This document shows, piece after piece, positions 41,616-49,848 of a stretch of 64,000 bases of DNA (its first letter is position 1; each line of letters opens with the position of its first letter). The notes beneath the pieces are model-generated. The model ran no database searches, was not told the DNA's origin, and saw only the letters and a program-made list of their open reading frames with translations. Source of the stretch: Oscillospiraceae bacterium (lineage in GTDB: Bacteria; Bacillota; Clostridia; Oscillospirales; Oscillospiraceae); contig CAJTFK010000009.1 in assembly GCA_910575505.1 (NCBI GenBank), forward strand, positions 1 through 64,000, read 5' to 3'. The translations under genes and the position numbers were made by a program.

Positions 41616-43097
41616 TCATTCCACAGCCTGGTCCAGCTCCAGGGTGACGTCGAAGGTCTCCCCGTCCCGCCAGAGGGTCAGGGTCATCTCGTCCCCCAGG
41701 TAGAGGCGGCGGCGGACCCGCAGCAGATCCTGACTGGCGTAGAGGGGTTCTCCCTGGGCGGAGAGAATATAATCCCCCTCACGGATTCCCACCCGGTCCG
41801 CCGGGGACCCGGCCTCTACGGTCTGGACCTTCAGCCCCTGAAGACCCTCACCCAGGGGCTCGGCGATGATGAGAACGGACACCCCCAGCAGGGGTTCCGG
41901 CTGGAGCTCGCCCCACGACAGAAGGTCGTTGACCATCCGCTCCATCAGGGCGGAGGGAATGGCAAACCCGAGGCCCTCCACGGTGGAGTACTTGGAGCTC
42001 ATTTTGATGACGTTGATGCCCACCACCTGGCCCCGGTCGTTAATCAGGGGCCCGCCGGAGTTGCCGGAGTTCAGGGCGGCGTTGGTCTGAATCAGGGTCA
42101 TGGTCCGGCCGTCCACCTGGACGTCCCGGTTGATGGCGGAAACGATGCCGTCGGTCAGCGTGCCCCGGAGCTCCCAGCCCAGGGGATTTCCGATGGCATA
42201 TACCGGGTCCCCCACCGTCAGCAGGTCCGAGTCCCCGAACCGGGCGGCGGGCAGAGTGCCTCCCAGCTCCTCCAGGTCCTGGGGGGCGACCTTCAGAACG
42301 GCCAGGTCCTGGGCCGCGTCTCCGGCCACATAGCAGGCGTAGCAGCGGTAGCCGCTGTCCAGCACCACCGTGCAGGATTCTCCCCCCTCTACCACGTGGT
42401 AGTTGGTGACGATATAGCCGTCCGGGGTGAAAATGACGCCGGTGCCCACGCTCATACGGTCTCCGCCCACCCCTGCCAGCACCGTCACCACCGAGGGGTT
42501 CACGGTGCGGTAGACCTCCTGGGCCGTCAGGGCCTCTCCCCGCTCCCGGACCAGGGAAAGGGCTGCGCCCTGGCCGGTGGGCCAGGTGGGAATGGTGATT
42601 TCCCGGCCCTCCCCGCTGTCGGTCCAGTCAAATTCATAGCGGTCCAGCTCCTCTTCCTGCCGGTCCTCCCAGAGCCGGACAGTGATGGTGATTCCCACCA
42701 GCACCCCCACGCAGAGAAGGAAGACGGCCAGTCCGGCCCGCCGGCGTTTTTGAGGATTTTTCCGGTTTTCACAATTTTTTCGACCCTTTCGACCCTTTCG
42801 ACCCTTTTGGCTGTTTTGCACCGCCATGTCCGGACGGGTTTCCGCCGGGTCCGCCTCCGTCTGCCCGTCCTGGCGGAGGGGAATGAGAACGGTCCGCATC
42901 TCCAGGGGCTTTTGCCGTCCCGACTCCGGGTGGGAGCGGGGCAGGGGGCGGCTGTACCGCTCCACCGTCTCCGCCGGAAAGGCCCGGCGGTAGACCTCCA
43001 CCACCTCCTCCGGAACATGGCTGTCCCTCCAGCTCTCCGGCAGGGGCCGGCGGTATGTGCTCACAATCTCCCGATACTCTCCCATAGGCTTTTTCAC
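41616..43097 (-). CDS. HtrA/DegP-type membrane-anchored serine protease
   Basis: 493 residues. The first 115 are cytoplasmic, basic and low-complexity (QKGRKGRKGRKNCENRKN). One transmembrane helix follows at about 119-140 (AGLAVFLLCVGVLVGITITV). The trypsin-like domain has the triad His in VTNYHVVEGG, Asp in AAQDLAVLKV and Ser in LNSGNSGGPLIN. A C-terminal PDZ domain (about 400-490: LLGVSVLIIAEPL, GSPADRVGIREGDYIL) completes the HtrA layout. It degrades misfolded envelope proteins. Its start overlaps the end of the sensor kinase gene by 4 bp (ATGA), making a regulator-kinase-protease operon like the CssRS/HtrA stress systems. Confidence 0.92.
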   Translation of the reverse strand: MKKPMGEYREIVSTYRRPLPESWRDSHVPEEVVEVYRRAFPAETVERYSRPLPRSHPESGRQKPLEMRTVLIPLRQDGQTEADPAETRPDMAVQNSQKGRKGRKGRKNCENRKNPQKRRRAGLAVFLLCVGVLVGITITVRLWEDRQEEELDRYEFDWTDSGEGREITIPTWPTGQGAALSLVRERGEALTAQEVYRTVNPSVVTVLAGVGGDRMSVGTGVIFTPDGYIVTNYHVVEGGESCTVVLDSGYRCYACYVAGDAAQDLAVLKVAPQDLEELGGTLPAARFGDSDLLTVGDPVYAIGNPLGWELRGTLTDGIVSAINRDVQVDGRTMTLIQTNAALNSGNSGGPLINDRGQVVGINVIKMSSKYSTVEGLGFAIPSALMERMVNDLLSWGELQPEPLLGVSVLIIAEPLGEGLQGLKVQTVEAGSPADRVGIREGDYILSAQGEPLYASQDLLRVRRRLYLGDEMTLTLWRDGETFDVTLELDQAVE

Positions 43098-44548
43098 TCC
43101 ATTGCCAGTGAGAAGGAGAAGGTGGTCACGCCGTTCTCGCTGGTGACGTTGATTTTTTCCTTGTGCTGTTCCAGAATGGTCTTGACGATGTAGAGCCCCA
43201 GGCCCACGCCGTCCTTGTCCTCGCTGCGGGACTTGTCGCTTTTGTGAAACCGCTCGAACAGCAGGGGCAGCTCCGCGGCGGGGATGGTATCCCCCAGGTT
43301 CCGCACGGTGACCCGGGCCTTTCCATCCCGCACCACCGCGCCCAGATAGAGGGTGGACCCCTGCCGGGCGAACTTGGCGGCGTTTTCCAGCAGATTATAG
43401 ATGACCTGGGTAATCAGGTCGTTGTCCCCCAGCACCAGAATGGGGCCGTCGGGAATGTCTGCCTCCACGTCCAGATTCCGGTCGGTGATTTTCTTCTCCA
43501 TGGAGATCAGCACCCGGCGCATGCTCTCGCAGAGGTCGAAGTGGTTTCCGTTTACCAGGGGGTTGATGGCCTGGAGCTGGCTCACGTCCAGCATCCGCCG
43601 CACCAGGCGGCTGAGGCGGCGGCTCTCCCCGGCGATGATGGACAGGTACTGCTTTTCGTTCTCCGGGGGAATGGTGCCGTCCAGGATGCCGTCGGTGTAG
43701 CCGGCAATGGTGGTCATGGGGGTTTTCAGCTCGTGGGAGATATTGGCGATGAACTCCCGGCGCTGCCGCTCCGTCTGCTGGAGGGAATCCGCCATGGCGT
43801 TGAAGGACGCGGCCAGCTCCCCCACCTCGTCGTCCCGGCCATAGTCGTTCATGCGGATGTCAAAGTCCCCCTCGGCATAGCGCCGGGTGGCCTCCACCAT
43901 CTCCCGGATGGGCTTCACCTGCCGCATGGCGGTAACGGAGGAGGCCATAAAAGCCACCATCAGCACCACGAAGGAGGTCATGAAAAACAAACCGATAAAG
44001 CCCCCCCACATGGCGTCCAGGGAGGCGGTGGTGGACAGGGACACGACCTCGCCCACTAGCTCCCCGGTGGCAGGACTGACGGCGGCCACTCCCACGGCAA
44101 AACGGGGATGGGCGTAAATTCCACCCAGGTCGTCCCGCCAGTGGGCGGAGCCCTGCTCCATTACCTTCCGGGTCATCTCCGCCGGAATGGTGATGGTGAG
44201 GCCGCTGAGGGCCTCGTCGGTGGAGAGGAGGACCCGGCCCTCCGTGTCGCAGATCAGAAACTGCACATCGGACACCATGGCCCCGAAGGCGGCCAGCCGC
44301 TGAAAGTCCTGGTCGTTCCGCAGGTCCTCGATTTCCAGATACCGGCCGCTCTCCAGATAGCTGGCGGACAGCTGGCTCATGACCCGGGCCTTGGCGGCGA
44401 TCTCCTGGACCTCCTGGCTCCGGGCATAATTATAGCTCAGGGAGAAGAAGGACACACCCAGCAGGCACAGCGTCAGCAGCACCATGCCGGCGGTAACAAA
44501 GAGCTGCCGCCAGTACAGGCCCCGGCACCGGAATTTGAGCCGGCTCAT
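43094..44548 (-). CDS. Sensor histidine kinase (HAMP, HisKA, HATPase)
   Basis: 484 residues. TM1 about residues 13-37, an extracytoplasmic sensor domain of about 130 residues (VQFLICDTEGRVLLSTD, PRFAVGVAAV), TM2 about 180-207, HAMP (VKPIREMVEATRRYAEGDFDIR), HisKA with phosphoacceptor His in FIANISHELKTPMTTIAGYTDG, and HATPase N/G boxes VIYNLLENAAKFA, DGVGLGLYIVKTIL. It overlaps both the upstream response regulator gene and the downstream htrA gene by 4 bp. It probably senses envelope stress, by analogy with HtrA-linked systems; the ligand is unknown. Confidence 0.95.
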   Translation of the reverse strand: MSRLKFRCRGLYWRQLFVTAGMVLLTLCLLGVSFFSLSYNYARSQEVQEIAAKARVMSQLSASYLESGRYLEIEDLRNDQDFQRLAAFGAMVSDVQFLICDTEGRVLLSTDEALSGLTITIPAEMTRKVMEQGSAHWRDDLGGIYAHPRFAVGVAAVSPATGELVGEVVSLSTTASLDAMWGGFIGLFFMTSFVVLMVAFMASSVTAMRQVKPIREMVEATRRYAEGDFDIRMNDYGRDDEVGELAASFNAMADSLQQTERQRREFIANISHELKTPMTTIAGYTDGILDGTIPPENEKQYLSIIAGESRRLSRLVRRMLDVSQLQAINPLVNGNHFDLCESMRRVLISMEKKITDRNLDVEADIPDGPILVLGDNDLITQVIYNLLENAAKFARQGSTLYLGAVVRDGKARVTVRNLGDTIPAAELPLLFERFHKSDKSRSEDKDGVGLGLYIVKTILEQHKEKINVTSENGVTTFSFSLAME

Positions 44549-45249
44549 GTCTCCATCTTCTCCGGGGAGATGGTCAGCTCGAACTTATAGCCCACGCCCC
44601 ACACGGTTTTCAGCGCCCACTGATTGGAGACGTTCTCCACCTTCTCCCGCAGCCGCTTGATGTGTACGTCCACCGTCCGGCTGTCGCCGAAGTAGTCAAA
44701 GCCCCACACCTCGTCCAAAAGCTGGTTGCGGGTGTAGACCCGGTTGGGCGTGGACGCCAGGTGGTAGAGCAGTTCCAGCTCCTTGGGCGGCGTATCCACC
44801 TTTCGCCCGTCCACAATGAGCTCGTAGGAATCCAGGTCTATCACCAGCTTGTCAAACAGCAGGCGCTTGCTGGTGTCGTTGGGAATCTCCGTGCGGCGGA
44901 GCACGGCGTTGATCCGGGCAATCAGCTCCTTCATCTCGAAGGGCTTGACAATGTAATCGTCCGCCCCCATTTCCAGACCCTGGATGCGGTCGAAGACCTC
45001 GCTCTTGGCGGTGAGCATGATGATGGGCACCCGGGAGTTCTCCCGAATTCTGGAGCAGACGGTCCAGCCGTCCATGACGGGCAGCATAATGTCCAGCAGA
45101 ATCAGGTCCGGCTCGGCCTTTTGGAATTCCTCAATGGCTCTGCCTCCGTCTCCGGCAATGCGGACGTCAAAGCCCTCCTTCACCAGATACATATGAATGA
45201 GGTCGGAGATATTGCGGTCGTCCTCCACGACCAGGATGTTGCGTCCCAT
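44545..45249 (-). CDS. OmpR/PhoB-family response regulator
   Basis: 234 residues. The start is ATG 45249, which has GGAGGGA 7 nt upstream; the frame stays open through the tandem array to 45687, but that part is repeat-derived. The receiver domain has ILVVEDDRNIS, phospho-acceptor Asp in LILLDIMLPVMDG, Thr/Lys in IIMLTAKSE and VKPFEMKEL. The C-terminal winged helix (VDTPPKELELLYHLAS, NQLLDEVWGFDYFGDSRTVDVHIKRLREKVE) binds DNA. It is the first gene of the regulator-kinase-HtrA operon. Its leader carries five copies of an 83-bp repeat. Confidence 0.95.
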   Translation of the reverse strand: MGRNILVVEDDRNISDLIHMYLVKEGFDVRIAGDGGRAIEEFQKAEPDLILLDIMLPVMDGWTVCSRIRENSRVPIIMLTAKSEVFDRIQGLEMGADDYIVKPFEMKELIARINAVLRRTEIPNDTSKRLLFDKLVIDLDSYELIVDGRKVDTPPKELELLYHLASTPNRVYTRNQLLDEVWGFDYFGDSRTVDVHIKRLREKVENVSNQWALKTVWGVGYKFELTISPEKMET

Positions 45250-45286
45250 GGCGGTCCCTCCAAGCGTTCCAATTTCTCTATTTTGT

Positions 45287-45690
45287 GCCGCGTTTCGGTC
45301 TGGCGGTTGCGAAAACCGGTTCCACGCGGCGGTAAATCCGGCGTGCCCGAGGAATGGTCCTCTTTTTGTGCCGCGTTTCGGTCTGGCGGTTGCGAAAACC
45401 GGTTCCACGCGGCGGTAAATCCGGCGTGCCCGAGGAATGGTCCTCTTTTTGCGCCGCGTTTCGGTCTGGCGGTTGCGAAAACCGGTTCCACACGGCGGTA
45501 AATCCGGCGTGCCCGAGGAATGGTCCTCTTTTTTGTGCCGCGTTTCGGTCTGGCGGTTGCGAAAACCGGTTCCACACGGCGGTAAATCCGGCGTGCCCGA
45601 GGAATGGTCCTCTTTTTTTGTGCCGCGTTTCGGTCTTGTGATGACAGAAACCGGTCCCACATGTGCGTGAGTCCGGCGGGTGTCCACCCT
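45287..45690. repeat. 83-85-bp tandem array, family a (five units)
   Basis: Units begin with GCCGCGTTTCGGTCTGGCGG at 45287, 45370, 45453 and 45537; a diverged fifth begins at 45622. Length differences (83, 83, 84, 85) come from a growing T-run (5, 5, 6, 7 T). Each unit has outer arms CCGCGT/ACGCGG and an inner CGGTT/AACCG hairpin. Units 3 and 4 have ACACGG, which on the minus-strand RNA becomes a G-U pair. It lies directly upstream of the response regulator start codon. Confidence 0.95.
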
Positions 45691-45691
45691 T

Positions 45692-45721
45692 ATTATACCC
45701 GACAGCTGGCCGGGGTGTTGA
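45692..45721 (-). promoter_or_regulatory. Candidate promoter of the regulator-kinase-htrA operon
   Basis: Minus strand TCAACA (45721-45716), an 18-bp spacer and perfect TATAAT (45697-45692), in the gap between the two tandem arrays. If used, the transcript would carry all family-a units in a leader of about 440 nt. Confidence 0.4.
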
Positions 45722-45747
45722 ATTTTCTGTAAATTCCTCTATTTTCT

Positions 45748-46060
45748 GCCGCGTTTCAGCCCGGCGGCCGCGGGAGTCGGTCCCACGCGGCGGCGGGTCC
45801 GGAAATTCCGAAAAAATGCTGCACATCTTCTGCCGCGTTTCAGCCCGGCGGCCGCGGGAGCCGGTCCCACGCGGTGGCGGGTCCGGAAATTCCGAAAAAA
45901 TGCTGCACATCTTCTGCCGCGTTTCAGCCCGGCGGCCGCGGGAGTCGGTCCCACGCGGCGGCGGGTCCGGAAATTCCGAAAAAATGCTGCACATCTTCTG
46001 CCGCGTTTCAGCCCGGCGGCCGCGGGAGTCGGTCCCACGCGGCGGCGGGTCCGGCGCTCC
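45748..46060. repeat. 84-bp tandem array, family b (four units)
   Basis: Units begin with GCCGCGTTTCAGCCCGGCGG at 45748, 45832, 45916 and 46000, with an exact 84-bp period. The unit is homologous to family a: shared GCCGCGTTTC, GGCGG, CGGT.CCACGCGGCGG, TCCGG, CCGA and AATG in the same order. The fourth unit runs up to the 3' end of the deacetylase-like gene (stop at 46067). Confidence 0.95.
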
Positions 46061-46066
46061 CGTTCC

Positions 46067-47221
46067 TCAGCCTCTCTGGGATGTCTCCGTCAGCGCCTGG
46101 CAGACGCCGCCCGCCTCTTCCACGGCAGACAGCAGGGCCCGCAGGCCCCCGGTGCTGGCGGCGCCGCCCAGCCAGACGGCTGTATCCCCAGAAGAGAGGG
46201 AGATCCGCTGCAAAAGGGTCTCGGCCTGGGCGGAGGTCCGCAGGGGCTGGCTGCTCCGGTCCAGATCCGGACGGAGGCAGAGAACCCCCATGCCCCGAAG
46301 CGGCTGCCCGTCTCTGCCGTCCTGGAGGACCGCCAGCCGGGTCTTGCGGCAGGTGGCCTGGGCCAGAGCCCGGTTGCCCGCCTCCATCTGCTCCTCCAGG
46401 AGTCCCTCCGTCCCATCCAGCAGCAGTCCCACGCTGTGGCCCTCCGCCGTCATGCGGCGGAGCAGATCGCCGGAGGACTCCATCTCCTGAGGCGGGAAGA
46501 AGAAAGCCGCCTGGACGCCATAGCTGTCCAGAGCCTCCAGCAGAGCGCCGCTGTCTTTGCCGCCCTCCAGACAGAGAAAGACCCGCTTGCCGTCCAGCTC
46601 CGTGGCGGCGGGCTCCGGCGGCGGAGCAGGTTTGTCCCCGGAGGAGGCCGGCGGGCTGCTGGCGGCCGGTGGGCTGGCCTGTTCCTTGGCCCGGAGATAC
46701 TCCGCGTAGACGGATTCCATGGTGGGTCTGGCTGCGTCGGCATAGAGGCTGTCGGAAAGGGTATAATCCGGCTGCCGGAGCCAGACCAGACTGCCCCGGT
46801 TCACGTCGATGACGGAATACACGATGTCGAAGCAGCGGGAAACGGAGTAGGCCGGCACGAAGACTACGCCGTTTCGCCGGACGGCGCCGGGATAGTAGGT
46901 TACGCCGTCGTTGTCCCGGGCATGGCCGTTTCCCAGCTCATAGGTCAGGGAGCGGCCGCCGCTGTAGAGAACCACGCGGTTCTGTGCGTTGTTCAGCACC
47001 TGGGAGATGCCCAGGGCTTCCCGCGCCGATCCGGTGAACACGGTGGTAGGGATATAGAGATAGCCGCCGGTCCAGAAGGGCATGGTGCTGTCGCTGAGGG
47101 GCAGGACATAGCTGCCGGCGGCGGTAAAGTAGACGCTGCCGGAGGCCCTGGCGGGGACGGGGCACAGGCAGGCCAGCATGGCCAGCAGCGCAAGCAGGGC
47201 GGGCAGCCGCCGTTTGTTCAT
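46067..47221 (-). CDS. Secreted protein with stalk-like and degenerate deacetylase-like domains
   Basis: 384 residues from ATG 47221, which follows GGAGGGACGG. Signal peptide 1-26 (LPALLALLAMLACLCPVPARA). Residues about 30-165 resemble the copper-amine-oxidase N-terminal-like domain common in clostridial exoproteins (GYLYIPTTVFTGSAREALG, RNGVVFVPAYSVSRCFDI). A Pro/Ala/Ser linker (190-220) leads to a NodB-like fold: LLEALDSYGVQAAFFF, LLRRMTAEGHSVGLL. The catalytic residues of true deacetylases (FDDGP, GNHT) are absent (LEGGKDSG, GHSVGLLLD), so it is probably non-enzymatic or has another role. The family assignment is from pattern only. Confidence 0.65.
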   Translation of the reverse strand: MNKRRLPALLALLAMLACLCPVPARASGSVYFTAAGSYVLPLSDSTMPFWTGGYLYIPTTVFTGSAREALGISQVLNNAQNRVVLYSGGRSLTYELGNGHARDNDGVTYYPGAVRRNGVVFVPAYSVSRCFDIVYSVIDVNRGSLVWLRQPDYTLSDSLYADAARPTMESVYAEYLRAKEQASPPAASSPPASSGDKPAPPPEPAATELDGKRVFLCLEGGKDSGALLEALDSYGVQAAFFFPPQEMESSGDLLRRMTAEGHSVGLLLDGTEGLLEEQMEAGNRALAQATCRKTRLAVLQDGRDGQPLRGMGVLCLRPDLDRSSQPLRTSAQAETLLQRISLSSGDTAVWLGGAASTGGLRALLSAVEEAGGVCQALTETSQRG

Positions 47222-47518
47222 GGTCCGTCCCTCCTTCTCCTCTTTTGTGAAACGCACCGTTATTTTAGCACAGACCGCCGCTTTTTGTAAAGCGGCAATG
47301 GAGCGCGGAATGACTGCCTGCGCATTTTATCATGGGGATGGGGCGCAGGGAGCGGGCTTTATGCCTGTAGGAGCGGGCCTCTGTGCCCGCCCCTTCTCCC
47401 AATGATGCCGGGCTTCCGGCAGACAGGCCGGAACAGAGCCCGGTTTTTGGAAGACGCGGCAAAGCCCGGCCTCTGCATAAAATTTCCGAATGGGTCACTC
47501 CCTGGGGCGTGTCCGTTT
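47222..47518. other. Intergenic region with promoter and GC hairpins
   Basis: Next to the deacetylase-like gene lies a minus-strand promoter (47262-47290). Toward spoIID there are repeated GGAGCGGGC words and a GGGCGGGCAC/GGCCCGCTCC-type hairpin near 47370-47396, which may end the spoIID transcript, although it lacks a T-run. No gene is seen. Confidence 0.4.
47262..47290 (-). promoter_or_regulatory. Predicted promoter of the deacetylase-like gene
   Basis: TTACAA (47290-47285), a 17-bp spacer and TAAAAT (47267-47262) on the minus strand, 41 bp before the start codon. Confidence 0.55.
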
Positions 47519-48619
47519 CTATGCTCCATCAGGCGGGCTCCCTTCCGGGCCCCCGGCGTCTCCGCCTCTCTCCGGCGGGCGGAAGGTGGAGGCGGAAAAG
47601 GGCTCCACCGTCGTCCCGCTGTAGTAATGGGTCAGGATTTCCCGGTAGTCCGCTCCCTCCGCCGCCATCTGATTGGCTCCGTACTGGCTCAGTCCCACGC
47701 CGTGACCGTGGCCGGTGACGAAAAAGACCATGCCCTGTCCGTCGTCCCGGACCTCCCACTCAAAGCAGGCGGACCGCAGGCCCAGGGCGGAGCGGAGCTG
47801 GCTTCCCTTCACGGTGATGCCTCCTACGGACAGCGTGGCCACGCTGCCGGCGGCGTCGGTCTCCGGCTCCCGCAGCCAGCCGGAGAGACTGCCGGAGAGG
47901 TCCGACTCCGGCCAGGCCGCCAGCAGCTTTTCCCGCAGCTCCGCCGCCGTAAACTCCACACGGCTGTAATAGTTTGGAATCCGGTCCCCCTGCTCCGGGG
48001 AGGAAACCGCCTGAAGATAGGGCAGGTCGTTGAGCCAGACCTGACCTGCCGCCCGGGTCAGCCCCGCGGAAGAGGCGTGGAACACCGCCAGAATGGGCAC
48101 GCCGCCATAGAGCACCGTTTCCCCGTCGGTCTCCCGGACCGCCGTCTCTATTTTGGCCTCATAGGCGTCGGCGTCCTCCCCCCAGTTGGACCGGGCCCGG
48201 TCCTCGCTGATGTAGGCCTGACAGCAGGTGGAGTCGGTGCAGATATCGGCGGTCTCCCCATGGTTCCCGCCGGTCTGGAGCTTGTACAGCGTATAGGTCC
48301 GGGCAGCCGCGGCCTGGGCCTTCAGGGCCTCCGGCTCAAAGGAGGCGGGCATCTCTGCCCGGACCACCCCCACCAGATAGGTCCCCAGGTCCATTTCCCG
48401 GACCTCCTCCCCGTCCAGCACCCGCAGAACTGTCCCCCCGTCCAGGTCCCCGCTGGTAAAGGGGGGCGGCTGTTCGGTTTCGTCCGGGGTCTCCGTCCGG
48501 CTGAGCAGAGGCCCGCGGAAGGGGGCGATCACCGCCAGGGGCAGCAAAAACAGCGCCGCCAGCAGCAGGGCGGACACCGCCGCGCTCTGCCGGACCCGGC
48601 TGGGTTTTTGTCTTTTCAT
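47519..48619 (-). CDS. spoIID: Stage II sporulation protein D (SpoIID-type lytic transglycosylase)
   Basis: 366 residues. One N-terminal membrane helix (about 13-33, SAAVSALLLAALFLLPLAVIA). The SpoIID domain has the diagnostic MDLGTYLVGVVRAEMPASFEPEALKAQAAAARTY-type region near residue 77 with the catalytic Glu (RAEMP), then DSTCCQAYI, HASSAGLT and FVTGHGHGVGLSQYGANQMA near 310. It cleaves glycan strands during engulfment of the forespore, so the organism is likely able to sporulate or descends from spore formers. No spoIIQ or sigma-K gene is adjacent. A T7-G10 homopolymer tract lies 33-49 bp upstream. Confidence 0.9.
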   Translation of the reverse strand: MKRQKPSRVRQSAAVSALLLAALFLLPLAVIAPFRGPLLSRTETPDETEQPPPFTSGDLDGGTVLRVLDGEEVREMDLGTYLVGVVRAEMPASFEPEALKAQAAAARTYTLYKLQTGGNHGETADICTDSTCCQAYISEDRARSNWGEDADAYEAKIETAVRETDGETVLYGGVPILAVFHASSAGLTRAAGQVWLNDLPYLQAVSSPEQGDRIPNYYSRVEFTAAELREKLLAAWPESDLSGSLSGWLREPETDAAGSVATLSVGGITVKGSQLRSALGLRSACFEWEVRDDGQGMVFFVTGHGHGVGLSQYGANQMAAEGADYREILTHYYSGTTVEPFSASTFRPPERGGDAGGPEGSPPDGA

Positions 48620-48651
48620 AGTCCGCCTCCGTATATTTTTTGCGTCAGGAA

Positions 48652-48765
48652 TTTTTTTGGGGGGGGGGTGAGTTTTGATTTTTGAGTCTTGAGTCTGGAG
48701 GGTTCCCAGCCGGCGTCTCTCGGCATCTCCACTCTCAACTCTTCACTCTCCACTCTCTTTCATCT
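48652..48765. repeat. Homopolymer tract and dispersed GAGAGT-type repeat
   Basis: T7 (48652-48658) followed by G10 (48659-48668), just upstream of spoIID. Beyond it are TTTTGATTTTTGAGTCTTGAG and, at 48728-48762, CCACTCTCAACTCTTCACTC, the complement of the words at 29397-29470. No gene is present between 48620 and 48861. Confidence 0.6.
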
Positions 48766-48784
48766 CCGCTTCCGAAACGAAGGC

Positions 48785-48806
48785 GGGGAGGGGCAAGCCC
48801 CTCCCC
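48785..48806 (-). terminator. Hairpin downstream of the REC-GGDEF gene
   Basis: GGGGAGGGGC/GCCCCTCCCC with a 2-nt loop gives a very stable stem on either strand. The following bases on the minus strand (GCCTTCGTTTC) form only a weak T-tract, so termination is plausible but not certain. Confidence 0.4.
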
Positions 48807-48861
48807 AAATCTTACGCTGTTCCGGGCAGAAAAAGAACGCCCCGTCCCAAAGGCGGAATCC

Positions 48862-49848
48862 TCAGTCCTTCTCCCGCCACTGGGCCCCGTTCTCGCCCAT
48901 CCAGACCACCCGGTTCCGGCCCAGGCGCTTGGCATCATAGAGCATGGTGTCCGCCAGCTTCAAAAACGTGTCGTAGCTGTCCCCGGCCTTGGGTACGAAG
49001 GTCACGCCGCCGGCGCTGATGGTCACCCATTTGCACACCGGGGAATTGTGGGGAATGTGGAGGTCCTCCACCGCCTGCCGGACAGTTTTCATGAACTCGA
49101 AGGCCGGCTTCCCGGCGCTGCCCATGAACATCGCCACAAATTCCTCGCCGCCGTAGCGGGCAAAGAGGTCCGTGGCCCGCTGGAAATGGGCGGACACGCT
49201 TTTTGCCACGGAGATGATGACCTGGTCTCCTGCCGGATGGCCGAAGGTGTCGTTATAGAGCTTGAACTTGTCAATGTCAAACATGCAGATGGACAGCGGC
49301 AGGCCAAAGCGCATGGCGTCTTCCCATTTGTTCCGGCTCACATCCTCATAGCGCCGCCGGTTGGCCACGCCGGTGAGGCCGTCCACCATGGCCTGCTCCC
49401 GGAATTCCATCTGGTAGTGGTACAGCTGCACATGGGTGTTTACTCTGGCCCGGATAATCACCGGGCTGAAGGGCTTGGCCACGTAGTCCACCGCTCCCAG
49501 CAGCAGACCCCGTTCCTCATACTGGATATCCGCCAGGCTGGTCAGCAGAATCACCGGGACATGGCGGGTCAGCTCCGTGGCCTTCAGCTCCTGGAGCAGC
49601 ATGAAGCCGTCCATGTCCGGCATGATGACGTCCAGAAGGATCAGGGAGAAATTCCCGTCCTTGGCGGCGCGGAGGCCCTCCTGAGCAGTCTGGCAGCGGA
49701 CCACCTCATAGTCGTCCTTTAAAATAGAATAGAGGTGCTCGGTCTGAACGGCGCTGTCGTCAATGACCAGAATTTTCTCTCTGGTCCCGGCCTCTTTTTC
49801 CGCGCCCAGCTTCTTCTCCGCGCCCGGCTTCTTGTCTCTGTTATCCAT
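48862..49848 (-). CDS. Response regulator with GGDEF diguanylate cyclase domain
   Basis: 328 residues. The receiver domain covers about 25-145 (ILVIDDSAVQTEHL, phospho-Asp in LILLDVIMPDMDG, LLTSLAD, AKPFSP). The GGDEF domain covers about 160-325 (MVDGLTGVANRRRYED, MFDIDKFKLYNDTFGHPAGD, active site RYGGEEF). The intact GGEEF and substrate-binding residues predict synthesis of cyclic di-GMP when phosphorylated. An inhibitory RxxD site is not evident in the expected place. It overlaps the upstream PAS-type gene by 8 bp, and a hybrid kinase is encoded just beyond, the likely phosphodonor. Confidence 0.93.
   Translation of the reverse strand: MDNRDKKPGAEKKLGAEKEAGTREKILVIDDSAVQTEHLYSILKDDYEVVRCQTAQEGLRAAKDGNFSLILLDVIMPDMDGFMLLQELKATELTRHVPVILLTSLADIQYEERGLLLGAVDYVAKPFSPVIIRARVNTHVQLYHYQMEFREQAMVDGLTGVANRRRYEDVSRNKWEDAMRFGLPLSICMFDIDKFKLYNDTFGHPAGDQVIISVAKSVSAHFQRATDLFARYGGEEFVAMFMGSAGKPAFEFMKTVRQAVEDLHIPHNSPVCKWVTISAGGVTFVPKAGDSYDTFLKLADTMLYDAKRLGRNRVVWMGENGAQWREKD

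Noticed and set aside
45278..46060. Repeat-encoded proteins on both strands of the 84-bp arrays
   Set aside because: The units are open in several frames, but unit lengths of 83, 84 and 85 bp break any shared frame, and none has an SD. The extension of the response regulator frame to 45687 is rejected for the same reason.
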